NCBI GenBank assembly: GCA_963678705.1
Contig: OY783223.1
Location: 4,836,001-4,900,000 of the forward strand
Source of the DNA: Panorpa germanica
Taxonomy: Eukaryota > Arthropoda > Insecta > Mecoptera > Panorpidae
DNA: 64,000 nt
Direction of reading: 5' to 3'
The translations under genes were made by a program, and so were the position numbers. Positions 1-9,724 of this stretch are shown piece after piece. The number at the start of each line of letters is the position of its first letter. The stretch's first letter is position 1. Below the pieces are notes generated by a model. That model ran no database searches. It was not told the DNA's origin and saw only the letters and a list, made by a program, of their open reading frames with translations.

Positions 1-217
1 TGAAGTGACAAAGACACGAAAAGACAAAGAAGACAAGAGGTAAGGAAACGATGAGAATGAAGGAGGACTAAGGAAAATAAAAGTAGAGTGTAAGAGAAGA
101 AAAAGCTGAAAAGTACTTTTGGAAAAAGAAAGGTCCAGAATAGTTTTAAGTTTAATTTCAAGTTGAAGTTCTATGAAATGTATTAAGAATATAGATTGTA
201 AAGCCGAGTAATAATAC
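1..217. other. Purine-rich AT-rich DNA, no gene seen
   Basis: The first ~130 bases are strongly A/G-rich on the + strand, in a style like the LINE-3 copies at 24.3 and 28.0 kb. No protein motif can be read, so membership in that LINE is only a guess. Nothing else is recognised. Confidence 0.3.
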
Positions 218-290
218 AAGACATCAACTAAGAACATGGGCAATGTGGATTTAGGCTCAGGCCAGGCATCATACATTAGAATAAGACATA
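218..290 (+). repeat. Repeat I, copy 1 (unclassified)
   Basis: A segment of about 55 bp containing acaagacatcaactaagaa followed by a ggatttaggct core recurs at 44071-44135 in the same orientation, with a few differences. The outer limits are not clear because flanking similarity fades quickly. It has no coding motif or inverted ends and cannot be classified from two short copies. Confidence 0.55.
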
Positions 291-1465
291 TTGTAATTAA
301 AATTAATTATTGTAATATTGCAAATTACACTGGGAACCTTTTGACCACCTTACACTCCCCATGTGGCTGACCATATGTTTGGTACACTGAAAAAGGCATT
401 AGGAGAGGCTTTAGATTTAAGATGACGCTGCGATCGAATTAAAAATAAAACTATTTCGCTTTAAGTTTGAGTGACCGTTGTATTTAGCTCTAATTACTCT
501 AATACGCTTTATACTTTTAAAAATACCAACTTTTAAATTAATTTAAATAAACTTTATACTGAAACTGTAAACAATACTGTTTTATTCAAGCCACATTTAG
601 AAAATGAACAGTTTTATAAGTACGATATTTAATACGAGTATAATTCTGAAAGAAGTATTCTATTCTAGAGCAGGCATGCCAACCACATAAAAACACAAAG
701 TAACAACGTAATAATAATGTGAATAATTTGATATAAAAGTTTTGAAACATGGCTTATTAAAGCATAAAGTTAGTATGGTATGGTGGGTATGGTTTTTTAA
801 TGCAACTGCTCCTTTGCATCCACTGACCACAAACAAAAGTGTTTCAAATATAAATACATGCAGCAAAGTTTGCCGCGCTAGAGTTATAGACCATGAGACT
901 GTATATAACATATTTATAACTTTTTTTATATTCTGTTGAATAGCTATAGACCACGTTTAACTCTTACGCTTATATTACATACCTCATACCTCATAGGTTT
1001 GTATAACAGGGATTGAAAACCTTTAACTATTACTTTTTATTTATTTATATTATTGTACAACATATTAAGTTTATTGTGTGAAAATGTGAAGTCGATTGGA
1101 GCAAAATTGTCGGAGATATAGAGTTTTAAGTCTTCACGTATCTGGTCTGACTTCGTGTTCTTTGAAACTTTTAAGCCCGCTTTTCTCACACTTTGCTTTT
1201 TCAGAGTCGGTGTCCTCTCTAACTCAAAATCTACTACACCGATTCTTTTGAAATTTTGAACACTCTTTCTTTACATAAGTACCGAGGTAGCGCTGTCGAG
1301 TTTATAACAAAATTTCTGATTTTTCTTACGAAAAATAGGTACTTTGATTTCAAAGTGCTGTAAAAAATTGAAAAATCCATAATTAAAAATTCTCGACAGG
1401 GTTACCTGCAGAAATTTATTAACTAATGAAATCATTTTGGTTTTTTGATTTCAAATAATCCAATG
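291..1465. other. AT-rich intergenic DNA
   Basis: No gene or full element is recognised. The part from about 1200 to 1270 holds a phrase of the type 'ctacaccgattcttttgaaattttg', which resembles the conserved leader phrases of many insect Helitrons and other transposons, so an old element remnant may lie at about 1100-1440. Confidence 0.4.
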
Positions 1466-1665
1466 ATGAGTTATGAGGGTCACCGCAATGAAACTTTTTT
1501 TTGTGATGTCTGCGGAGACTCGCTGTCAATGCCCCATTTCTTGATATTTATTTGTGAAAATTTCACAAAGTATTCTTCAAATATCATTTTATCATGTAGT
1601 AATTATAGAAGTAATTATATATTAACCGTGTCGTCAAAAAACATTACCGAAAATATGCTTTTTTA
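1466..1665 (+). repeat. Repeat B, copy 1 (unclassified)
   Basis: About 200 bp that recurs in reverse orientation at 7228-7427. The two copies conceptually share a stretch beginning HFLIFI and ending SSKNITEN, but this may be only DNA-level homology: there is no ATG context, no recognised domain, and the frame is closed on both sides. Likely part of an unclassified dispersed repeat. Confidence 0.6.
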
Positions 1666-1689
1666 TATCTATTCGATATAATTAAATAA

Positions 1690-2256
1690 GCAGAAATCTT
1701 AAATCGTATGAACGAAACTAGCCAATAATTACGAGATATATACAAATAGCATAAGGATACCAGGAAGGTTGTCAACCACTGTAGTACAGTGTATAGTTAC
1801 AGCAATATAATTCTATATACTTCAACGACCATCCATCGTCTACTTCTAAGTCTAAAGGTCTACGAAAGGGATATAAAAGTACAAAAAATAAGAAACAAAT
1901 ATATATATGTAAGGATAAAATGTTCAACTTCGCAGCTACCATGTTCTATACCGTATATGCTTATATCTACCAACTCGCAGAATCTATTTTTAATTAAAAA
2001 AGAAGTTGTCAGAGCAAAGTTCTCGCTGGGATATTCTATGCTTCCTCGTCTTCATGTATGCTGTAATGCTTTAAGAGATTTTGCTAGGCTTTGTGGGATA
2101 GCATAGATGGATTTAAAAAGGATTCGAACCAAGAACTAAAGATTTTCTTTTTTCTAATATTTAGTTTAAGATATATATTTTTCTTTTTGATTAACATGGA
2201 AGTCAGATATTATTATTATTGATCACATTCTGGAATATTATTAATGTAAAAATATA
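1690..2256. other. AT-rich DNA without recognised gene
   Basis: An open frame of about 105 codons (1789-2106) starts at a non-ATG codon, has no recognisable domain and is not repeated elsewhere in the window. I do not call it a gene. A GGTTCGAATCC-like word near 2120 on the minus strand has no A-box or cloverleaf partner. Confidence 0.4.
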
Positions 2257-2340
2257 CAGGGTGTCCCAATATTCAACGATAAGCGGGCACCAGAGGGTGG
2301 TCCTGCTCATGACTATACAAGAAAAAAAGAAAAAAAAAAT
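2257..2340 (+). mobile_element. Repeat C, copy 1: DNA-transposon end beginning CAGGGTGTCCC
   Basis: The segment begins TA-CAGGGTGTCCCAATATTC and continues through a conserved block including gataagcgggcacc and ggtggtcctgctcatgac. The same block, inverted, ends repeat C copy 2 at 52911. A CAGGGTGTCC start next to TA is typical of Tc1/mariner-like and related elements. Only one end is present here, and similarity stops soon after the A-rich stretch near 2340. Confidence 0.6.
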
Positions 2341-2474
2341 TATCTGATAGGCTTACCAATGAACAGCATTTAATTTTTATTTATATGGATATTAAATTTT
2401 GTTTATTTAACTTTGTTTTATTACCTTGCTAGTCTTCTATCTACATAGTTACCTTGCAAGTACTGCCAAGCAAA

Positions 2475-2645
2475 TATTTCTTCTTTTCTTTTAGTGCATC
2501 AAAAGTTATTAGCACTTATAAAGCATATATACATTTATAAACATTTACGATACATAATTCGTAATTCATAATTTACAACTTATAAAGATATTTAAAATAA
2601 AGAAATTAAATTTGTTTTCTCAACTCAATAAGGTTTTTTAGATTT
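2475..2645 (-). mobile_element. LINE-K 3' end (copy K3)
   Basis: Read on the minus strand, this matches the last codons and 3' UTR of the LINE at 21.95 kb: a ccttattga...aatttaat segment, a gttgtaaattatg block, then aagtgctaataacttttgatgcac and an A-rich end. It is 5'-truncated, so only the tail survives. The DD41D transposon at 2662 begins about 17 bp upstream of it in LINE orientation. Confidence 0.7.
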
Positions 2646-2777
2646 TCTTTGCTTTTATATACAGGGTGTCCAGAAAGGGTATCGGGTATTTGTTTTCGCG
2701 CCATATTCGAAACGGGGCGTCTAAAGGGTGCGGGGAGGGGTTCGTGGCGTCCGCCATTCTGTGGAGTTTTAGTCACG

Positions 2778-2909
2778 ATGGAACAGTACTCGGGGATGCA
2801 TCGCGCATTTTGCGTACGAGCGTATTATCGTAATGGTGATTCAAAGTTAACAACGTTAACTGTAAGGTACAATAAAGACCTAGGAGGCTCAAATTTTAAT
2901 ATGAGATAG
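2778..2909 (+). pseudogene. Transposase N-terminal remnant (DD41D element)
   Basis: Begins at an ATG with MEQYSGMHRAFCVRAYYRNG, which looks like the first helix of the N-terminal helix-turn-helix DNA-binding domain of Tc1/mariner transposases. After about 23 residues the family-like sequence ends at a deletion junction, and the frame runs into junk and a stop at 2909. This start is chosen because the upstream frame is the element's 5' UTR and terminal repeat. It cannot produce a functional DNA-binding domain. Confidence 0.75.
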
Positions 2910-3069
2910 TCTAGACACTCCTTTATAAAATTTATATAAAGTTTTTATTAGGAGCCTTAAGGGGGCCACACTAGAGCCATGCATTCAATGGGTTGCAGAA
3001 GATAAGTTACATTCAACAATGACATAGCATGCTTACAACGTTAACTAAAGACCTAGGAGGCGAAATTTT

Positions 3070-3459
3070 TTGGTCCCAGAGTTGCAGGAGTTTGCAGGCT
3101 TCAACTCAAGAACGTGGTTCCAGCAAGATGGGGCCACTTACCATACCTCAAATAACTCAATGGAAGTTGTTAACGAGTTATTCCCTAATAAAGTCATTTC
3201 GCGAAGGGGTAACATCAACTGGCCTCCCAGAAGCCCCGACCTTAGCCCGCTTGACTATTTTGCATGGGGATATTTTAAAAGTAAGGTTTATCAAAACAAT
3301 CCGACGAATCTAACCCAGTTAAAGCAAAACATCAGGTCAGAAATGGCAGCAATATCGATAGCTATGTGTCAACGTGTTATCGCCAATCTTCGTTTCCGTT
3401 TAGAAGAGTGCCAGCAACGTAACGGTCATCATTTGGATAACGTCATCTTTTCCAAATAA
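3070..3459 (+). pseudogene. Transposase C-terminal catalytic half (DD41D element)
   Basis: About 129 codons in frame to a TAA. Visible motifs are WFQQDGATYHTS (second catalytic Asp), then WPPRSPDLSPLDYFAWG (third catalytic Asp in PLD), then a C-terminal tail of the type seen in IS630/Tc1/mariner transposases. No initiator ATG fits and the N-terminal domain plus first Asp are missing, so this is a decapitated pseudogene. The frame itself is free of stops, which suggests a fairly recent copy. Confidence 0.88.
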
Positions 3460-3835
3460 TTCTCCAATTCATATGCTAATAATAAACAATAAACTTTTTT
3501 ATTGCATACAAATAATTTTTGTTTCATTGAACTTACAAATACCCGATACCCTTTCTGGACACCTTGTATAAGCAACCTGAGGCAAAGTTAATATTAATAT
3601 TTTCCCATTAATTAACTAAGCAAAAAACTTCTCAAGTAGATTTTAAAGATTATAGAATCATAAGAAGACCTATTTATGGATTAAATGGTAATAAAGTGTC
3701 GTTATTTAAACGTTTTTATATAAGATATAACTAGATTTCGATTAACTAAAATATTACATGAATATAAGACAATATCTTCTTTTGTGTTATGAGGGCAATG
3801 AATTTATAACAATTATTGTTAGAAAAAAATTGCAA

Positions 3836-4025
3836 TCTTAATATATATATTTCTTGTGTGCGTGTGTATGTGACTGAACTCCTCCTAAACGACTGGACCA
3901 ATTTTGATGAAATTTTTTGTGTGTGTTCGTGGAGATTCGAGAATGGTTTAGATTTACAGTTTGGTCTACTGGAAAATGTTTTTTCAATTAATTTCTTATT
4001 TATAAGGAGTTGTTGATTTTGGAAT
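3836..4025 (+). mobile_element. Helitron 5' end (truncated copy)
   Basis: Begins A|TCTTAATATATATATTT and carries the leader phrase ctcctaaacgactggacca...ttttgatgaaatttttt, shared by many insect Helitrons. No matching CTAG end can be paired with it before the next Helitron begins at 4337. It is likely a 5' fragment, with the 3' limit placed only roughly. Confidence 0.65.
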
Positions 4026-4156
4026 GTTTTACATTAGATCCGGCGGACGGCGCTATCATCGCATTCAATATTATTCTATTTCAATTTTAGTTTGTCCCGA
4101 CAGATGGTGCTACGATTAATTTGAAAAAAATTTTGTTATTCAATTCATGTGCTGAT

Positions 4157-4316
4157 TAAAATATTAAATGTAATTATTTTTTAAAGAGTTTTGAAGTGTG
4201 TATAAATAATTTTGTGAATTCAGATGTTTTTTTAATTAATTAAAATATTTAATGTAATTAGTTTTCGAAGAGTTCTGAAGTGTATATAAATAACTTATAC
4301 ATTTTGTAAATTTAGT
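4157..4316 (+). repeat. Imperfect tandem duplication, ~82-bp period
   Basis: Two adjacent diverged copies, 4157-4225 and 4239-4316. Both run attaaaatatt(t)aatgtaatta, then (aa/cg)aagagtt(t/c)tgaagtg(tg)tataaata, then an AT-rich end. No function is evident. It lies between two Helitron leaders and may be internal to the first, truncated one. Confidence 0.7.
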
Positions 4317-4336
4317 GCGGAATCGAAGTGAGTATA

Positions 4337-4673
4337 TCTTAATATATATAAATTACGTGTCACTGTGTTGTCCGCGGTGGACTCCTAAACTACTTAACCG
4401 ATTTTAATCAAATTTGTACACCGTGTCCAGTTTGATCCAACTTGAAAGATAGGATATCCACCTTACATCTCAATTTATTTATCTTATTGCTAATTATTTG
4501 TCTATTAATTATCTGTATATGACATATGACATCGGGCGACGATGATGGCGACATCTGTTGACTAGATTGAGTAAATATTCTGTTGAGTAAATCGAAATCT
4601 GTTGACTAGATTGAGTAAATATTCAATAGATGACGCTACGTTAGGCACAGCAACGCGTGGCCGAGACAGCTAG
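4337..4673 (+). mobile_element. Complete short non-autonomous Helitron
   Basis: The element starts TCTTAATATATATAAATTAC and ends gccgagacagCTAG. It is inserted between host A (4336) and T (4674), exactly the A|TC...CTRR|T arrangement of Helitrons, without target duplication. The leader holds the conserved ctcctaaactacttaaccgattttaatcaaatt type phrase. At 337 bp it has no Rep/helicase coding capacity and depends on another element. Inside is a 28-bp direct repeat with 44-bp period (4553-4580 and 4597-4624). Confidence 0.85.
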
Positions 4674-4679
4674 TCATTA

Positions 4680-5077
4680 TATAAATTAATAATAATATAA
4701 ACTTATCTCTCGATATTAAAATCTGATGTTAAAATCTCTTAATTAATTTTACCTTAGTAGATTGATATTTTCATTTTTCACTTATCATAAAGAGGGTGAA
4801 AAGTTCTTAGAAATCAATATCTTAAAAGCAAACGTTGGTATACGAACAAGATGGGACAATTCAAACGAAATTAGAAAGAATTAATGAACATTTACTGGAA
4901 TTTCTATCTCTTTTAAATGTTGATCAGATCATTTAGATTACCAAAATGCTGAAAATCTGTTCGCTATTACGCGGAGACTTTTAACTGTGAAGATTTAATA
5001 CATTTGTCATTAAAAATGTGTCTAATTGATACGTTTTAATCGTAATTTTTTTACTGTAATATAAATAATTAGATATA
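4680..5077. other. AT-rich DNA between Helitron and mariner
   Basis: No gene, repeat copy or RNA signal recognised. Confidence 0.4.
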
Positions 5078-6021
5078 CGCTGTCTGTTCAAAAAATAAGG
5101 TGAATTTTCATTTTTCTCAAAAAAAATATTTATTTATTCATTAATTTCTATTTTCTCCACTTCAAAGTAGTCCCCCTCAGATATAATACACTTGTGCCAG
5201 CGTTATTTCCAATCCTCGAAGTAGTTCTGATATGCACTTTTTGGTATGCTCTTGAGCTCTCTCAGCGATTCGGTTTGTATCTCCTCAATCGTCTCAAAAC
5301 GCCGTCCTTTCATGGGTCTCTTCAATCTTGGGAACAGGAAAAAGTCGCAGGGGTCCAAATCTGGTGATTACGGTGGCTGAGGCATGATTACGGTGTTGTT
5401 TTTGGCCAAAAAATTACGAACAAGCGTTGATTTTTTTGGTCAAAATTCAGCAATTTTGGAACAAACTTCGCTGCCACACGCTTCATGCTCAAAATTTCCG
5501 AAAAAATTGCATGGCGTGAGCCAACCGATATGCCGACATCCTCAGCAACTTCTCTAATAGTGATTCGACGATTCTCCATAACAATTTTCTTCACTTCCTC
5601 AACATTTTCATCGGTTGTTGATGTGCTGGGGCGTCCAGGACGAGCGTCGTCATTCACATCTTCTCGACCTTCTGTGAAAAGCTTGTACCACTTGTAAACA
5701 TTTTTTTGGCTTAAAGTAGATTCACCGTATGCCACTTTCAACATTTCAAGTGTTTTGGAGCACTTGATTCCATTTTCACACAAAATTTAATGCAAACTCT
5801 TTGATCCATGTTTTTCGACAGAAGAAAATCGCCGAACACGCAAAACACTTCTAACTTTTATGCCTCTCACAAACAAACTAAATGTGCTATATACCTAAAA
5901 ATGTGAACATATGTTCGAGACGAGTGTACCAACATAAATTAAAAAATCGATAATCGAATGTACGTAGCCCGCAAAATTTTACCTTGACTAAAAATTCACC
6001 TTATGTTTTGAACAGACCATG
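5078..6021 (-). mobile_element. Internally deleted mariner element
   Basis: Inverted ends of about 32 bp sharing GTCTGTTCAAAA...ATAAGGTGAATTTT lie next to TA at 5076-5077 and 6022-6023. The 944-bp copy codes on the minus strand. The N-terminal half of the transposase is joined to its C-terminal end by a deletion near 5440 that removes the first two catalytic Asp. The C-terminal segment read at 5388-5160 retains SPDL.PCDFFLFP (third Asp of DD34D) and the tail ...HKCIISEGDYFE. Non-autonomous and inactive. Confidence 0.9.
5388..5812 (-). pseudogene. Mariner transposase N-terminal half, frameshifted and deleted
   Basis: The probable original start is the ATG at 5812 (MDQRVCIKFCVK). A frameshift about 15 codons later moves the protein into the frame open from 5783 to 5388. 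That frame contains the first helix-turn-helix (LEMLKVAYGESTLSQKNVYK), the linker GREDVNDDARPGRPSTST and the second helix-turn-helix (ITIREVAEDVGISVGS). It then reads KFVPKLLNFDQKNQR before a deletion. This is the bipartite DNA-binding domain of mariner transposases; the catalytic centre is lost. Confidence 0.9.
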
Positions 6022-6158
6022 TAATACCGTTCGTATAATGACATATAGCACCATTAGCACGTAATTATTATAATGTGTATCAGAGCAACTCATGAGCTTG
6101 ATTAAAAATTTACAATTCCTAATAAAGTTGTAAATATTGTCTTATATTTATAAAAAAG

Positions 6159-6159
<1 letters not shown>

Positions 6160-6211
<52 letters not shown>
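6160..6211. repeat. (AT)n microsatellite
   Basis: About 25 uninterrupted AT dinucleotides immediately downstream of an A-rich tract. No associated gene. Confidence 0.95.
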
Positions 6212-6215
<4 letters not shown>

Positions 6216-7225
6216 CCTCTAAAAGGAAAAATGAAAATGTCCTTAATATATTTTTAAAATGACTTTAGGGTAAATTATACATTTAAAGAAAATATTTAAA
6301 AATTCAAAAGTTCAAAAAATGTATATTAACATATCTCCTCGTCTGGATGATTTAATTCAATAGACATTACCGGGTTGAAAATTCATCCACAAGGGGGTTA
6401 AAACATCCCCTATCGTATTTAGGTACTTCAACTTTTAACTTATACAAGTAGCTTTAAAATATACTTTAAAGTAATGCATATTTTAATATTTTGTTATGTT
6501 TAAAAAAGAAAAACAATAACGCCTGGTAGTCTGCAACCATATTTACCCATATAAACTAACTCGCTAATCCTCACCAACAAAAAATGGTGGGTTATTACGT
6601 ATGGATCATTTTACTTACATGAACATTTGAATGAAATATTATCTAGAATATGACTTGCTGTTAACAATTTACATTATGATAATCTTTCTATTCTCTCTGT
6701 GTCTCTTTCTTTATCTCTCTTCTCTTTCTTTTAGAATGTATTTATAGTATGCGAATTCAGTCACATAAATATGAGAGTTACACATGACTTAAATTAAATT
6801 ATATTACTACTACAATAGGAAAAAAATGTAAATAATTTTTTTACGGTTATGTAAAGGTAAGCATCGCATCAAACGAATTTAATAGCGGTAGCGCGCAGTT
6901 AAAAACATGCGTTCACTGGTCAGTATAGTATGAAGTGGATTTTAGTATTATTTCTATTGATAGTTATAGAATTGCGTTCATTGATTCGCATCAAATCGAG
7001 GATTAGCTAAACTCACATTAGAACCGATCTTTTTTGGATCCACAAAGTCAGCAATCTTACTGGGACCTTAAAACGCGCGTATACGGTTGTAATATGAGTT
7101 CCGCTTCATCCACGACAAGGTCTTCGTCACTATGTTAAAAATATAATGGGTTTGTGAACTCATTTTTTGGGGGTCGTTTTTTTCAATATCCAAAAGTTGA
7201 TAAAGATAAAGTTATTTCAAATTTG
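6212..7225. other. AT-rich intergenic DNA
   Basis: No coding region or repeat copy recognised. The stretch at about 6690-6735 is C/T-rich (tctct runs). Nothing else stands out. Confidence 0.4.
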
Positions 7226-7227
7226 AA

Positions 7228-7427
7228 ACGATAAAAAGGAAGCACATTTTCGGTAATGTTTTTTGACGACACAGTTAATATATAACTATTTCTATAATTA
7301 CTACATGATAAAATTACATTTGAAGAATACTTTGTGACATTTTCATAAATAAATATCAAGAAATGACAGCGAATTTCTGCAGACGTCACAAGAAAAAGTA
7401 ACATTGCGGTGTCCCTCATAACTCATC
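7228..7427 (-). repeat. Repeat B, copy 2 (unclassified)
   Basis: Inverted copy of 1466-1665, including the motif around cctcataactcat at the boundary with the neighbouring family-A MITE. The junction with A at 7427 suggests a deletion or insertion joined B and A. No function recognised. Confidence 0.6.
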
Positions 7428-7962
7428 TTATATGTTAAGAAATATTAACAATTAAAAAAGTCATTTTGTCTCTTTAATTATTAAAGGGATTCAACGTTGT
7501 ACAACTTCCAACTGCATGTGACATCACAATCCTTGTGTAAGGTTACCAACCCTACAGCTCATAAATCTCTGCTACATGTATTTATATATCAAAATATCAA
7601 ATATTATTTATAGCTATTTTAAGGAACAATAAAATATCAATAACATTTTTGCCGTAACAGGGTTAATTAAATAAAAACTTATTATTCTTTGATTTGACTT
7701 GATTATTTGACTACCAATAGCTACAGAACATTACCGCAGCACTGACTTACTCAACAAATAACTGACGCTAAAATGCATTTCACGTCATACAAATATGGCC
7801 GACCATTTTTAGCGCTAAAACTACAATTTAAACTTTTAATTGCTATATCTCCGTCAATATTTAGATATTTAATAAAATAGACACGCCAATACACATTTAT
7901 TAACATCAAATTCAATCAACAATTGAAAATCGACCAATAAGGAATGAGGACACAAGCCCATT
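7427..7962 (-). mobile_element. Family-A MITE, minus-strand copy, 3' truncated
   Basis: On the minus strand the copy begins at its terminal repeat AATGGGCTTGTGTCCT (7962), passes through the tggtcggcca...tgacgtgaaatgcatttta core and the gtcaagtcaaa block, and stops at gttaagatg... near 7427, short of its other end. It is about 85% like the copies at 14.5, 25.8, 52.1 and 57.1 kb by eye. No coding capacity. Confidence 0.85.
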
Positions 7963-8745
7963 CCTCATAACATTCTTCGACCTCTGACACAATGTAATTG
8001 CAAAATATTTTCACAATAAATCCACTAGGTGACGGATCAAATACTAGCTTACAATTTTAACCGTAACAATATTTTCTATATTATATGGCTTGGAAATAAA
8101 AGTAAATGGGGTACAAGCAAAACACAAAAAAAACCGTTAATCGACCATAATGTGTAACAAACAGGGTTAATACAATAATTTATTTTAATGTCTATGTCTT
8201 AAACACCCTCAAAACCTTTTTTAATAGAGATACATATTTTGAATAAGATAATAAACTGGTATGAATATTTCATGACGTACTTCCATCACCACCATCACAA
8301 CTAACGGTTGAGTGGTTAAAAAATCACCAAACAAATAATACATGTGATACCAACAACAAAAAAAAGAAAAGAGATATAAATAATTACTTGATGGAATATT
8401 TGTAACCGTCCGCCGCACAACTCAATAAAGATCCTTGAACAAACCACTCCCTCCTCCTCCCACCGTCCCTCCTTCTCTGTTTCTCTTTGTGCACCCACTC
8501 GTCCAACATTTTATGGAAGGAGTAGGGGTTGTAACCCTACGATGCGGAAACAGTGGTCATATATAATAGTTCTACCTCCTGAACTACCCTAACACCCTTA
8601 CTTCTATACCTCATTCTGAGGGTCAGGATTTATCCTTTCACCCACTTCATCATTCCCATACTCCCATTGACTCTGTGTCCACCATTTTTGACCAGAGAAC
8701 GGAGACCTCTCCTTATTGTCACGGCTACAACACCATACGACATAA
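7963..8745. other. Intergenic DNA with C-rich island
   Basis: No gene recognised. From about 8445 to 8500, and again at 8565-8690, the + strand is rich in ccctcctcc-type words, standing out from the AT-rich background. See the finding on recurring C/T-rich islands. Confidence 0.4.
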
Positions 8746-8747
8746 AA

Positions 8748-9105
8748 CCTTAGAGCTTATATATATATATATATGAAGTGTGAATAGCCTATGTCGGCTA
8801 TAGATTAAAAGTGTGTCCAAAATGTGTGCAAGAGAAAGGTATATGTTCCTATTTGTTCTCTATGCGCATGCGTCGAAAGTGAGAGCTGTCTAGATATAAT
8901 AAATATTAATATTCTATTAAGATATAATAAATATTAAATATGTAAAGAAATTTTATTTCTTTAGTTGGTACAAAGCTCGCCTGTCGGTAAAACAGTGATC
9001 GTTCAGTGAAAATATATACTCATGAACACCATAGATGTCGCTAACAGCCAACAAAGTTGATATTTGGAGTGGACAGAACTCATGTTTTTAGTTATATTTA
9101 TATAT
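8748..9105 (+). repeat. Repeat F, copy 1 (unclassified dispersed repeat)
   Basis: About 300 bp starting at an (AT)n run and containing atatgttcctatttgttctc, gcatgcgtcgaaagtgaga, aaagaaattttatttcttta and cagtga.cgttcagtgaa, ending near catagatgtcgct. It recurs inverted at 22797-23095 with roughly 85-90% identity by eye, and a partial third copy lies at 55985-56165. No inverted ends, tRNA-like head or coding motif was found, so the class is open. Confidence 0.8.
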
Positions 9106-9157
9106 AGTTTATTTATATTTATACATATCTACATTATTCTACATCAATATAATGTCA

Positions 9158-9722
9158 CTAGAGTTTACCCCCGTCTTTTTTGCGTGTATGATTTGAATCC
9201 AATAAAATAATTTGTAATTACATTTCATATTTAATTCTATTTTTAAATTGAAATAATAAACTCGCACAATATTAAAATAATTTTTCAATTTATCAAAATA
9301 AAAAATATTTTCAATTTATGCGTTATTTGACCAACTTTTTTTCAAAATGGGATTTTTTTTTTAGATTCGTAAATAAGTAACTTTCTAGCACAATTTTTAC
9401 TCTCGGAAAATACTGCCCCCGTGCCCCCAAATAAAATTTGTTTATGAATAATAAAAAATACCCAAATAAAATATGTTTTACAAATTAAAAGTAATACAGC
9501 AAAAAAGGGCTAACTTTATTTCCAGTTTTTCCAAAATTACGGGTTTCCAGGAAATTCAAGGAAAAATCCGGAGACGCCAAAAATCTTAGAATTTTTTTCT
9601 CTACGAAATAGGAAATTTTCAAAAACTTCCCTGAAGCCGTTTTCCAGATGCCATATAAAATACGAACCAACGAATATAAATAAACAAAGAATATAAATAA
9701 ACACTTGGAATATTATATTATA
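9158..9722 (-). mobile_element. Helitron-G copy 1
   Basis: Minus-strand copy whose 3' end is CTAG (9158-9161), followed on that strand by T. It shares cgccaaaaatcttagaattttttctctacgaaataggaaattttc with copy 2, and ttgaaaatatttt...aacgcataaattg with copy 3. The GC hairpin that should precede CTAG has decayed here. The 5' end is undefined. No Rep/helicase coding. Confidence 0.7.
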
Positions 9723-9724
9723 GG

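Larger units (their letters stand above)
2662..3566 (+). mobile_element. Internally deleted Tc1/mariner element, DD41D (rosa-like) type
   Basis: Terminal inverted repeats of about 31 bp (CAGGGTGTCCAGAAAGGGTA... and its complement, with one mismatch near the tip) bound 905 bp. They are flanked by TA at 2660-2661 and 3567-3568, the target duplication expected of this superfamily. Inside are the start of a transposase and its C-terminal catalytic half. Spacing between the second and third catalytic Asp (QDGA to SPLD) is 41 residues, the DD41D arrangement. The region with the first Asp is gone, so the copy cannot encode active transposase but could be moved in trans. Confidence 0.9.

Noticed and set aside
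2110-2140. GGTTCGAATCC word on the minus strand as a tRNA or SINE
   Set aside because: No A-box at the right distance and no cloverleaf-forming arms.
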